Positions 25,799 to 33,259 of a stretch of DNA of 64,000 nt are shown here, piece after piece. The notes under the pieces are model-generated. The model had not been told where the DNA came from. It made no database searches and saw nothing but the letters and a program-made list of their open reading frames with translations. Each line of letters starts with the position of its first letter. The stretch's first letter is position 1. Origin of the DNA: Ideonella oryzae (GTDB lineage: Bacteria > Pseudomonadota > Gammaproteobacteria > Burkholderiales > Burkholderiaceae_C); the NCBI RefSeq assembly GCF_024055665.1, contig NZ_JAMXMC010000007.1, forward strand, positions 124,001 to 188,000. The letters are read 5' to 3'. Both the position numbers and the translations under genes were made by a program.

Positions 25799-25815
25799 GG
25801 CCCGGCCCCGGGCCT
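25798..25815 (+). terminator. Hairpin after qorB
   Basis: AGGCCCG and CGGGCCT form a perfect 7-bp stem with a 4-base loop directly at the qorB stop. There is no T-run, so the termination role is only likely. Confidence 0.45.
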
Positions 25816-25849
25816 CTGAAGCCGGCGGGCGCGGCGAGAATCCGCGCCC

Positions 25850-26992
25850 ATGCCCGCCCCCACCGAACACGCCCGACACCAGGCCGGCCTGGACACCCTG
25901 CGTGCCCTGGCCATCGGCCTGGTGTTCATGTACCACTACATGGTGTTCGTCTCGCGCGAGCCCACCTTCGGCTGGCTCAGCGAGGTGGGCTGGGTCGGGG
26001 TGGACCTGTTCTTCGTGCTCAGCGGCTACCTGATCACCGACGGCCTGCTGCGCGGCTTGGCAGCCGGCCGTCGGCTGACGCTGGGCAGCTTCTACGCGCG
26101 GCGCATCCTGCGCACCTGGCCGGTGTTCTGGGTGGTGCTGGCGGCCTACTTCCTGTGGCCGGACGCGCTGGGCGGGCGCACCCCGCCACCGCTGTGGCGC
26201 TTCCTCACCTTCACGCAGAACTGGAACCTGCCCACCGGCACGGCGTTCTCGCACGCCTGGTCGCTGTGCATCGAGGAGCAGTTCTACGCCCTGCTGCCGC
26301 TGGCGGTGCTGGGCGGCGGCTGGCTGGCGCGCCGCCGGGGCTGGGGCGTGGGCGCCGCCTGGGCCGGCCTGGCCCTGCTGCTGGCCACCGGCGTGGGCAG
26401 CCGCGCCTGGTTGTGGCAGCGCTACGGCCTGGAGGCCCAGGGCCAGCTGGAGCTGTACTACCGCTGGGTCTATTACGGCAGCCTGAGCCGCTTCGACGAA
26501 TTCCTGCCCGGCGTGGCCCTGGCCCTGCTGCAGCACCGCCACCCGGCCACCTGGCAGCGCCTGATGGGCCCGGGCGGGCGCTGGCTGCTGCCGGCCGCGC
26601 TGGCGGCCTGCGCCGCCATGGGCTACGGCGTGATCACATGGTTCTACATCGACGGGTACGGCTACGGCGGCTTCATGAGCATCGCCGGCTACTCGCTCAT
26701 CGCCTGGAGCTTCGGCCTGCTGCTGGCCGCCGCGCTGCGCCCGGGCAGCCGGCTGCAACGCACCCGGGTGCCGGGCGCGGCGTGGCTGGCGGCGGTGTCC
26801 TATCCGCTGTACCTGTCGCACAAGCCGGTGGCGCATTGGCTGGCCACGCAGGGCGGCCCCGCCCTGGCCGCCTCGCCCGGGCTGCGCCTGGGCCTGATCA
26901 CCCTGGCCTGCGCCGCCATGGCCGCCCTGCTGCACCACGCGGTGGAGCGGCCTGCGCTGCGGTGGCGCGAGCGGCACGTCCCCGGCCGATGA
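25850..26992 (+). CDS. Acyltransferase 3 family membrane protein (OafA-like)
   Basis: A 380-residue integral membrane protein with about ten hydrophobic helices. Family-3 acyltransferase signatures are present: LDTLRALAIGLVFMYHY with the catalytic-type Arg and His, DLFFVLSGYLITDGLLR, and SLCIEEQFYALLPL. These enzymes move acetyl or other acyl groups onto extracytoplasmic polysaccharide, lipid A sugars or antibiotics. No SGNH domain is attached and no polysaccharide genes are adjacent, so the acceptor is unknown. It ends in an ER-rich tail. The downstream MFS gene has its own promoter. Confidence 0.88.
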   Translation: MPAPTEHARHQAGLDTLRALAIGLVFMYHYMVFVSREPTFGWLSEVGWVGVDLFFVLSGYLITDGLLRGLAAGRRLTLGSFYARRILRTWPVFWVVLAAYFLWPDALGGRTPPPLWRFLTFTQNWNLPTGTAFSHAWSLCIEEQFYALLPLAVLGGGWLARRRGWGVGAAWAGLALLLATGVGSRAWLWQRYGLEAQGQLELYYRWVYYGSLSRFDEFLPGVALALLQHRHPATWQRLMGPGGRWLLPAALAACAAMGYGVITWFYIDGYGYGGFMSIAGYSLIAWSFGLLLAAALRPGSRLQRTRVPGAAWLAAVSYPLYLSHKPVAHWLATQGGPALAASPGLRLGLITLACAAMAALLHHAVERPALRWRERHVPGR

Positions 26993-27005
26993 GCCGCGGT
27001 CGCGC

Positions 27006-27036
27006 TTGACCTCCAGTGCACTTGAAGTTCTAAGGT
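27006..27036 (+). promoter_or_regulatory. MerR/SoxR-type promoter of the MFS gene
   Basis: TTGACC (27006-27011) and TAAGGT (27031-27036) are separated by exactly 19 bp, the long spacer typical of MerR-family activated promoters. The spacer holds an imperfect palindrome, ACCTCCAGTG/CACTTGAAGT (27009-27028), with 8 of 10 positions symmetric. It resembles the SoxR box (CCTCAAGTTAACTTGAGG). The ATG of the MFS gene is 26 bp downstream. No soxR gene lies in the window. Confidence 0.7.
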
Positions 27037-27061
27037 GCGCACACCGACACGCTCGCCTGCC

Positions 27062-28441
27062 ATGCACGACACCCCCTCCTCCGACGACGACCGTGGGCTC
27101 TTCGCCCCGGGCCGCGCCAGCGCCAGCGTGGGTGCGCTGGCCCTGATCTCCCTGTTGGCCTTCGAGGCCCTGGCCGTGGCCACCGCCATGCCCGCCGTGG
27201 CCGATGCGCTGGGCGGCCTGTCGCTCTATGCGCTGAGCTTCGGCGGCATGGTGGCCACCTCGGCCCTGGGCATGGTGTGGGCCGGCCCGCTGTGCGACCG
27301 GCGCGGCCCCTGGCGGGCCACCGTGCTGGGCCTGGCCTTCTTCACCGCGGGGCTGCTGCTGGCCGGCGGCGCCAGCAGCATGGCCGGCGTGGCCGCCGGC
27401 CGCGTGGTGCAGGGCCTGGGCAGCGGCCTGCTGGGCGTGGCGCTGTATGTGGGCATGGGCCGCGTGGTGCCGCCCGCCCTGCACCCGCGGCTGTTCGCGC
27501 TGTTCGCCGCCGCCTGGGTGCTGCCCGGCCTCGTGGGGCCGGCCCTGGCCGCCACCCTGGTGCACCAGCTGGGCTGGCGCGCGGTCTTCCTGGCGGTGGC
27601 AGCGCTGGTGCCGGTGGCCGGCCTGCTGCTGCGCTCGGCCTTCGCGCCGCTGGCGTCGCACCCGGCCCCAGCCGACGGAGCCAGCCCGACGCCTTCACTG
27701 GGCGCACTGGCCTGGGCCGCGCTGGCCGCCGCGGGTGCCCTGGCCCTGCACGAGGCGGGCAGCGGCCCCTTGACCGCGCCGCGCGCACTGGCCCTGGGCG
27801 CCGCGGGCGGGGCGGTGCTGCTGGGGGCCTGGCGCCTGCTCCCACCGGGCAGCCTGCAGGCCCGCGCCGGCCTGCCGGCCGTCATCGCGGTGCGGGCCGT
27901 GCTGGCCGCGGCCTTCGCCGGCGCCGAGGCCTTTCTGCCCCTGCTGCTGACCCGGGAGGCCGGCTGGAGCCTGGCCCAGACCGGCCTGGCGCTGAGCCTG
28001 GGCGCCGTGACCTGGAGCCTCGGCAGCCAGTGCCAGGCCCGGCTGAAGGCGCCCGCCACGCGGCGGCGCGGGCTGGGCGCGGGCCTGCTGTCGGTGGCGG
28101 CCGGCCTGGGGCTGGTGATGGCGGCCACCGCCGGCCTGGGCCCCTGGGGCTGGCTGCTGCCCGGCTGGGCGGCGGCGGGCTTCGGCATCGGCCTGGGCTT
28201 TCCGATGTTGTCGGTGTTGACGCTGCAACTGGCCGCCCCCGAGGCCCAGGGGCGCGCCGCCTCGGCCCTGCAGCTGGGTGATGCCCTGGCCTGCAGCACC
28301 ACGCTGGCCCTGGCGGGCGTGCTGTTCAATGCCGCGGGCAGCACGGGACGCCCCGCCTTTCTGGCGGTGCTGGGCCTGTGCGCCGGCCTGGCCCTGCTGG
28401 GCGCCGCGCTGGCCCCGCGGGCCTTCGCGCCGGCCCGCTGA
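27062..28441 (+). CDS. MFS efflux transporter
   Basis: A 459-residue inner-membrane transporter of the drug-efflux type. The first helix carries LLAFEALAVATAMPAVADALGG, the motif-D1-like start of DHA2/EmrB-type pumps, and the loop after helix 2 has GPLCDRRGPWRATVLG (motif A). About 12-14 hydrophobic segments follow. ATG 27062 is preferred over the in-frame GTG 27035, which would overlap the -10 element. The MerR/SoxR-like promoter directly upstream suggests induction by redox-active or xenobiotic compounds. The gene is convergent with a carboxymuconolactone decarboxylase family gene. Confidence 0.85.
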   Translation: MHDTPSSDDDRGLFAPGRASASVGALALISLLAFEALAVATAMPAVADALGGLSLYALSFGGMVATSALGMVWAGPLCDRRGPWRATVLGLAFFTAGLLLAGGASSMAGVAAGRVVQGLGSGLLGVALYVGMGRVVPPALHPRLFALFAAAWVLPGLVGPALAATLVHQLGWRAVFLAVAALVPVAGLLLRSAFAPLASHPAPADGASPTPSLGALAWAALAAAGALALHEAGSGPLTAPRALALGAAGGAVLLGAWRLLPPGSLQARAGLPAVIAVRAVLAAAFAGAEAFLPLLLTREAGWSLAQTGLALSLGAVTWSLGSQCQARLKAPATRRRGLGAGLLSVAAGLGLVMAATAGLGPWGWLLPGWAAAGFGIGLGFPMLSVLTLQLAAPEAQGRAASALQLGDALACSTTLALAGVLFNAAGSTGRPAFLAVLGLCAGLALLGAALAPRAFAPAR

Positions 28442-28457
28442 GCCCCCCGGCGCTCAG
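28438..28457. terminator. Small hairpin across convergent stop codons
   Basis: CTGAGC (28438-28443) and GCTCAG (28452-28457) form a 6-bp stem with an 8-base loop. The stem contains both TGA stop codons of the convergent MFS and PcaC-like genes. There is no T-tract. Confidence 0.3.
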
Positions 28458-28840
28458 GCCTTGGGGCCGTCGATGATCTCGGCCGCCGAGCGGAAGCCTT
28501 CCACCGCAGCCGGAATGCCGCAGTAGATGCTGGCGTGCAGCAGCACCTCCTGGATCTCCTGCACGGTGGCGCCGTTGTTGAGTGCGCCACGCACATGGCC
28601 CTTGAGCTCATTGGACTTGCCCAGCGCGGTCAGCATGGCGATGGTGACGAGGCTGCGGGTCTTCAGGTCCAGGCCCTCGCGCTGCCAGGTGTCGCCCCAG
28701 GCATTGCGGGTGATGTATTCCTGCAGCGGCGCGGTGAACTCGGTCAGGCCGCTGAAGGCCTTCTCGACGAAGGCCTCGCCCATCACCTGCTTGCGCATGG
28801 CCAGGCCTTGTTCGAAATCCTTGTCGGGCGAGGTGGTCAT
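28454..28840 (-). CDS. Carboxymuconolactone decarboxylase family protein (PcaC-like)
   Basis: A 128-residue helical protein very close to the PcaC pattern: YITRNAWGDTWQREGLD, TRSLVTIAMLTALGK, LKGHVRGALNNG and IYCGIPAA. The CxxC of peroxidase-type AhpD members is absent, so a decarboxylase-like or related activity is more likely. PcaC converts carboxymuconolactone to beta-ketoadipate enol-lactone in the protocatechuate pathway, but no other pca genes are nearby, so the pathway is unproven. ATG 28840. Divergent from an SRPBCC gene, with 87 bp between the starts. Confidence 0.8.
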   Translation of the reverse strand: MTTSPDKDFEQGLAMRKQVMGEAFVEKAFSGLTEFTAPLQEYITRNAWGDTWQREGLDLKTRSLVTIAMLTALGKSNELKGHVRGALNNGATVQEIQEVLLHASIYCGIPAAVEGFRSAAEIIDGPKA

Positions 28841-28927
28841 GGTGGGGCTCCTGGCGGGTTGGTGGTGCAATCGACCGGATTCTAGGAACGCCGCTTGCCG
28901 GACGTTCACCCCTCCAGGAGACACACC

Positions 28928-29374
28928 ATGGCCGAACGCACCATCACCCTGCACCGCGTGCTCAAGGCGCCGCCCGAGCGCGTCTACCGCGCCTTCCTGG
29001 AACCGGAGGCCATGTGCAAGTGGCTGCCGCCCAAGGGCTTCGTCGGACAGGTGCAGGAGATGGACGCCCGCGAGGGCGGCCGTTACCGCATGTCCTTCCG
29101 CAATTTCGGCAATGGGCAGATGCACGCCTTCGGCGGCACCTACCTGCGCCTGGTGCCCGACGAGACCATCCGCTACAGCGACCACTTCGACGACCCCAGC
29201 CTGCCCGGCGAGATGATCACCACGGTGACGCTGCGCACCGTGTCCTGCGGCACCGAGCTGACCGCGACGCAGGAAGGCATTCCCCCCCTGATCCCGCTGG
29301 AGATGTGCTACCTGGGCTGGCAGGAATCGCTGGACCAGCTGGCCGCGCTGGTGGAGCCCGAGATCACCGGCTGA
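28928..29374 (+). CDS. SRPBCC / AHSA1-domain protein
   Basis: A 148-residue START-like fold protein. The opening HRVLKAPPERVYRAFLEPEAM and CKWLPPKGF are typical of AHSA1-type SRPBCC proteins, followed by GGRYRMSF, then GTYLRLVPDETIRYS and a C-terminal helix GWQESLDQLAAL. Such proteins bind hydrophobic ligands in a helix-grip cavity; no specific substrate is known. CCAGGAGA before ATG 28928 is a good ribosome binding site. The next gene starts 7 bp after its stop. Confidence 0.85.
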   Translation: MAERTITLHRVLKAPPERVYRAFLEPEAMCKWLPPKGFVGQVQEMDAREGGRYRMSFRNFGNGQMHAFGGTYLRLVPDETIRYSDHFDDPSLPGEMITTVTLRTVSCGTELTATQEGIPPLIPLEMCYLGWQESLDQLAALVEPEITG

Positions 29375-29381
29375 GGCCGCC

Positions 29382-29915
29382 GTGCCCCTGCCCGAGTCTG
29401 CACCCGCACCCGCCAACTGGTTCGGCGACCCGTTCGTCCAGGTGTCCGCGGCGGTGGCGGGTTGCCCCGAGCCGCTGGGGCCGCGCGCCACCCCGGCCGA
29501 ACGGCTGGCGCAGTCGCACCACCGCGCGGAGCGGGGCACCACCTGCTTTCTGCAGGGCCAGTGCAGCGAGCCCAGCGCCTACCGCTACGACGCCGACATC
29601 GCCCGTGCCGTGGTGCAGGCCCTGCGGCAGAGCCCCCGGGTGGCGCAAGGCACGCTGTGGGTGACGGTGCAGGGCCGGGACGTGTTCATCGAAGGCTGCG
29701 CCCCCGCCGCCCAGGCCACAGCCACCGAGGCCGAGCGGCTGGCCCGCCAGGTGCCCCAGGTGCTCGCCGCCGTGGCGGCGGTGTTCGATGGTCAGGGCCC
29801 GGCGCCCTACCGCACCTGGCCGAATGCGCCCGTGGGCGGCGCGGCTCAGGCCGGCAGCGGCAGCGCTTCGGCCGAGCCGCAGGCCACGGGCAGCGGCGCA
29901 GGCCGGCCGAAGTAA
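29382..29915 (+). CDS. BON-like domain protein of unknown function
   Basis: A 177-residue protein. The central region (about 65-130), YDADIARAVVQALRQSP then LWVTVQGRDVFIEGCA and a helix AERLARQVPQVLAAVAAVF, has the alpha-beta-beta-alpha pattern of a BON domain, which binds phospholipid or other ligands. There is no signal peptide; the N-terminus is Pro-rich and the C-terminal 35 residues are Gly/Ala/Ser-rich. The 3' end overlaps the convergent GGDEF-EAL gene by 70 bp, an unusually long overlap. It probably forms an operon with the SRPBCC gene. Confidence 0.55.
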   Translation: MPLPESAPAPANWFGDPFVQVSAAVAGCPEPLGPRATPAERLAQSHHRAERGTTCFLQGQCSEPSAYRYDADIARAVVQALRQSPRVAQGTLWVTVQGRDVFIEGCAPAAQATATEAERLARQVPQVLAAVAAVFDGQGPAPYRTWPNAPVGGAAQAGSGSASAEPQATGSGAGRPK

Positions 29916-31864
29916 TAACCCTGCAGCTCGTCCACGCCCAGGCGGGCCAGAACCCGGGCCTGCTCGGCCGTCTCCACGCCCTCGGCGATCACCCGCAGGC
30001 CAAAGCGCCGGGCGATCAGCACCGTGCCCTCGATCACCGCCAGCGCACGTTCGTCGGCCGTCAGCACGAAGCTCTTGTCCACCTTCACCGCGGTCAGCGG
30101 GAACTCGTGCAGGCGCGACAGCGAGGAATAGCCGGTGCCGAAATCGTCCACATGGACCTCGATGCCCATCTGGCGCAGCGCCAGCAGGGTGGCCAGCACG
30201 CGGTCGATGTCGCCCTCGTTGAAGACGCTCTCGGTCACCTCGACGACCAGGCGCTGCGGTGCCAACCCGGCCTGCGCCAGGGCCTGGCGCACCTCCCCCG
30301 CGAAATCGGCCTGCAGCAGCTGCCGCAGCGAGGTGTTGACCGCCACCTTGGGCGCCTGGCCCTCGGGCCCGGCCGGCCAGGCGGCGGCCTGGCGGCAGGC
30401 CGTCTGCAGCACCCAATGGCCGATGGCGCAGATCTGGCCGGTGTCCTCGGCCAGCGGAATGAACTCGACCGGCGAGATGGGCCCCATGCCGGCACAGCGC
30501 CAGCGCAACAGGGCTTCGTAAGCCTCGGGCCGGCAGGTGTGCGCCGAGACGATAGGCTGGAACAGCAGCGACAGGCTGCCGTCCGCGGTGGCGGTGCGCA
30601 GCGCCTCCACCAGACAGGTGCGGCGGGCGTGCAGCAGCTGCAGCGTCAGCGTGGCCTCGGCGGTGCGGCCGCGCCCGGTGCGCTTGGCCTCCGTCAGGGC
30701 CAGCTCGGCCTGCTGCACCGCGTCGGCCAGCGTGGCGTCGGCCCGCCAGGCGCGGGCGCTGAAGCCCAGGCTGACCCCCACGGCCAGCTTGCGGCCCTTG
30801 AGGGCATAGGGCTCGGCCAGGGCCTGGCGCAGCGTCTCCATGGCCTGCAGCACCGCGTCCGGGTGGGCCTGGGGCCACATCAGGCTGAGCATGAACTCAT
30901 CACCGCCCCAGCGGCACAAAACCGGGGGCGGGCCCTCGGCACAAGGCGCGAGCCGGCTCGCGCGCTCGGCCAGGCGCCGGGCCACGGCGCGCAGCAACAA
31001 ATCGCCCCAGTCGTGGCCCAGGGCCTCGTTGATGCGCTTGAAGTGGTCCAGGCTAATCTGCGCCAGCACCCAGACATCGCCCTCCTGCCCGGCCGGTTGC
31101 CGGTGGGCCTCGGTCAGGCCGCGGCGGTTGAGCAGCCGGGTCAGCGTGTCGTGCTGGGTCTTGTAGAGCAGGGCCCGGGTGCGCTCGGCCACCCGGCGCT
31201 CCAGCTCGGCGTTGGCCTGCATCGCCTCGTTGGAGCGGGCCGACAGCGCCACCACCAGCGCGTCCTTCTCCTGGTCCAGCGCCACGATCTGGCGCAGCAC
31301 CTGGTGGGTGGATTCGTGGCTGGACACCATCACCCACGCGAAGACGGAGCCCAGCACCGCAAACACGGTGTGGGCGGTGCCGCCCAGCTGACCCAGCTGC
31401 CAGCAGGCCGGCAGCAGCACCAGCAGGATGTACAGCTTGCCCACCACCCGCATGGGCGCCAGCGTGGCCGTGGCCCCACCGGCCAGGGCCGACAGCACGA
31501 TGAGGATGGTGAACTGCTCCACGCCCTGGTAGTGCGGCACGCCCCACCAGGCCAGCCCGGCCCACTGCAGGCCCGTGACCAGCATGCCGGCCGCATGCCA
31601 GCGCTGAAACGCGCGCCAGTGACTGCGCGCCGCGTCCTGGCGCAAGTCGGCCATGCACAGCACGTGCAACAGCGCGCGCACCAGCGTGAAGCCCAGCATG
31701 CCCACCAGCCACAGCCAGACGGCTTCGGTGGCCTGGTGACCCAGGCTGACCGCCACCCCGACGGCCGCAGCCACGGTGACCACCATCCCCCGGGGGTGGT
31801 GCACCAGCGTCTGGCGCCACAAGCGCTTCTCGTCTTCTGTCATGCGGGTACTGCTGCGGTTCAA
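29846..31864 (-). CDS. Membrane GGDEF-EAL protein, cyclase site probably degenerate
   Basis: Encodes 672 residues. The first about 190 carry several hydrophobic helices (a MASE-like membrane sensor), then a coiled coil (ANAELERRVAERTRALL). The GGDEF domain (about 230-390) keeps the motif GGDEF at 320-324, but the first metal-binding Asp of the FxDxDxF motif is Ser271 (QISLDHF), so cyclase activity is doubtful. The EAL domain (about 410-655) is complete: YEALLRW, VNTSLR, EVTES, DDFGTGYSS, VKVDKSF and EGVET. The best reading is a membrane c-di-GMP phosphodiesterase regulated by its GGDEF domain. ATG 31843 is an alternative start. Confidence 0.87.
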   Translation of the reverse strand: MNRSSTRMTEDEKRLWRQTLVHHPRGMVVTVAAAVGVAVSLGHQATEAVWLWLVGMLGFTLVRALLHVLCMADLRQDAARSHWRAFQRWHAAGMLVTGLQWAGLAWWGVPHYQGVEQFTILIVLSALAGGATATLAPMRVVGKLYILLVLLPACWQLGQLGGTAHTVFAVLGSVFAWVMVSSHESTHQVLRQIVALDQEKDALVVALSARSNEAMQANAELERRVAERTRALLYKTQHDTLTRLLNRRGLTEAHRQPAGQEGDVWVLAQISLDHFKRINEALGHDWGDLLLRAVARRLAERASRLAPCAEGPPPVLCRWGGDEFMLSLMWPQAHPDAVLQAMETLRQALAEPYALKGRKLAVGVSLGFSARAWRADATLADAVQQAELALTEAKRTGRGRTAEATLTLQLLHARRTCLVEALRTATADGSLSLLFQPIVSAHTCRPEAYEALLRWRCAGMGPISPVEFIPLAEDTGQICAIGHWVLQTACRQAAAWPAGPEGQAPKVAVNTSLRQLLQADFAGEVRQALAQAGLAPQRLVVEVTESVFNEGDIDRVLATLLALRQMGIEVHVDDFGTGYSSLSRLHEFPLTAVKVDKSFVLTADERALAVIEGTVLIARRFGLRVIAEGVETAEQARVLARLGVDELQGYYFGRPAPLPVACGSAEALPLPA

Positions 31865-32082
31865 CGGGCCACTTCGAGCGGTGGCGCTGCTCCCTCTGGC
31901 CCGGTATCGACCGCCGACCGGGGGACTTAATGGGGACTTGGGTGCCGTGGCGTCTCATGTGCCGCATCCTGCCCGGCAGCGGCTCCCGGGCCAGGGTTCC
32001 CCCGGAGCAACCCGGTTGACTCGCACGGCGCCCCGTGGCATCAACCCGTCATGCGCGTCCGCTGAATGCAAGGAGCATGGCC

Positions 32083-32415
32083 ATGGCCCTCAAGCACGCC
32101 TGTCACGACGAGGTCATCGACCCCTACGCCGGCATTGATGAACTGGGTATCGGGGTGAGCGCCAGCCTGCTGCGCACCCCCCACCTGCAGCTGATGCGCC
32201 TGGTGCTGAAAGCCGGCGCCACGCTGCGCGAGCACCGGGTGCCCGGCGAGATCACCGTGCAGTGCCTGCGCGGCGAGGTGGACGTGTCCACCCCCGAGCG
32301 CGAATGCAGCCTGGAAGCCGGCCAGCTGGTGGTGGTGCCCGGCGGCGAGCCCCATGCCGTGACCGCCCGCAGCGACTGCCTGCTGCTGCTGACGGTGGTG
32401 CACTGCGGGGCTTGA
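32083..32415 (+). CDS. Cupin domain protein
   Basis: A 110-residue single cupin barrel. It has the two cupin motifs in weak form: HRVPGEITVQCLRGEVDV and LEAGQLVVVPGGEPHAV, with His residues in place for a metal. Such small cupins bind a metal and a small ligand, or act as dioxygenases or sensors; the role is unknown. AAGGAG lies 7 bases before ATG 32083; the ATG at 32077 is too close to it. The gene follows a 218-bp gap after the EAL gene start and is convergent with an alpha/beta hydrolase. Confidence 0.75.
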   Translation: MALKHACHDEVIDPYAGIDELGIGVSASLLRTPHLQLMRLVLKAGATLREHRVPGEITVQCLRGEVDVSTPERECSLEAGQLVVVPGGEPHAVTARSDCLLLLTVVHCGA

Positions 32416-32431
32416 ACGCCCTCCCCCCGGC

Positions 32432-33259
32432 TCAGGCCGCCGGCCGCCCGGCCAGAAAGTCCGCCACCGCGTCCAGCACCCGCTGCGGGTGCTGGCGGTG
32501 CGGCACGTGACCGCAGCCGGGCAGCAGGGCCAGCGTGGCGGGGCCACCGGCCAGCGCGATGAAGCGCTGGGGCTGGGCGGGCGAGCCGTATTCGTCCTGC
32601 TCGCCGTGCAGCACCAGCAGCGGGCAGCGCAGGCCGGGCAGCAGGGTGTCCAGGTTCCAGCCGGCAAAGGCCGGGGACAGCCAGGTGTCCACCCAGGCGC
32701 GCAGCACCCAGGGCGCCTTGTCGCCGTGGTGGGCCGCCAGCCGGGCCATGGCGGGCGAGGCGCCGTCCGGCCCCACGGCGGCGAATTGCGCTTCGGCCGC
32801 GCGGATGCCGGCCAGCGTCAGCGGCTCCACGAAGGCCTGTGCCGATTCGAGCACCAGGGCCTCGCAGTCGTCCGGCCAGGCGTGGGCGCAGCCCAGCGCC
32901 ATGCCGCCGCCCACGCTGTGGCCCAGGGCCACGAAGCGGTCGATGCCCAGCTGCGCGCGCAGCGCCGCAAAGCCCTCGCGGGCCTCGTCCTGCACAAAGC
33001 TCAGCGCCAGGGTGCCGGGGTGCGGGTCCGAGCGGCCGAAGCCGAGGCGGTCGTAAGCGATCACTTCACGCCCGGTGGCCCGCGCCAGCCGCGCGGGGAA
33101 ATCCCGCCAGACCGAGACGCTGCCCAGCGATTCATGCAGCAGCACGATGGGGCTGCGCACCCCGCCCTCGGCCTGTGGCGGCGTCCAGCGGCGGGCGAAC
33201 AACCGGCCCTGCGGCGTGGGGATCCAGTGGTCGTGGGTGGGCAGTTGCGGCAGCATCAT
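32432..33259 (-). CDS. Alpha/beta hydrolase
   Basis: Encodes 275 residues. The nucleophile elbow is GHSVGGG (Ser115), with an HE oxyanion region (LLHESLGS) upstream; the acid is in LHGEQDEYG and the base His in GCGHVPH. This is a serine hydrolase of esterase/lactonase type without a signal peptide; the substrate is unknown. Its ATG overlaps the stop of the MFS gene upstream (ATGA), so both come from one transcript, opposite a LysR regulator. An enzyme coupled to a drug-type exporter suggests modification and export of one class of compound. Confidence 0.82.
   Translation of the reverse strand: MMLPQLPTHDHWIPTPQGRLFARRWTPPQAEGGVRSPIVLLHESLGSVSVWRDFPARLARATGREVIAYDRLGFGRSDPHPGTLALSFVQDEAREGFAALRAQLGIDRFVALGHSVGGGMALGCAHAWPDDCEALVLESAQAFVEPLTLAGIRAAEAQFAAVGPDGASPAMARLAAHHGDKAPWVLRAWVDTWLSPAFAGWNLDTLLPGLRCPLLVLHGEQDEYGSPAQPQRFIALAGGPATLALLPGCGHVPHRQHPQRVLDAVADFLAGRPAA

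Noticed and set aside
31919-31938. Direct repeat GGGGACTT near the EAL gene promoter
   Set aside because: Two 8-bp copies 12 bases apart in GC-rich DNA are too short to support an operator without a regulator candidate or conservation.
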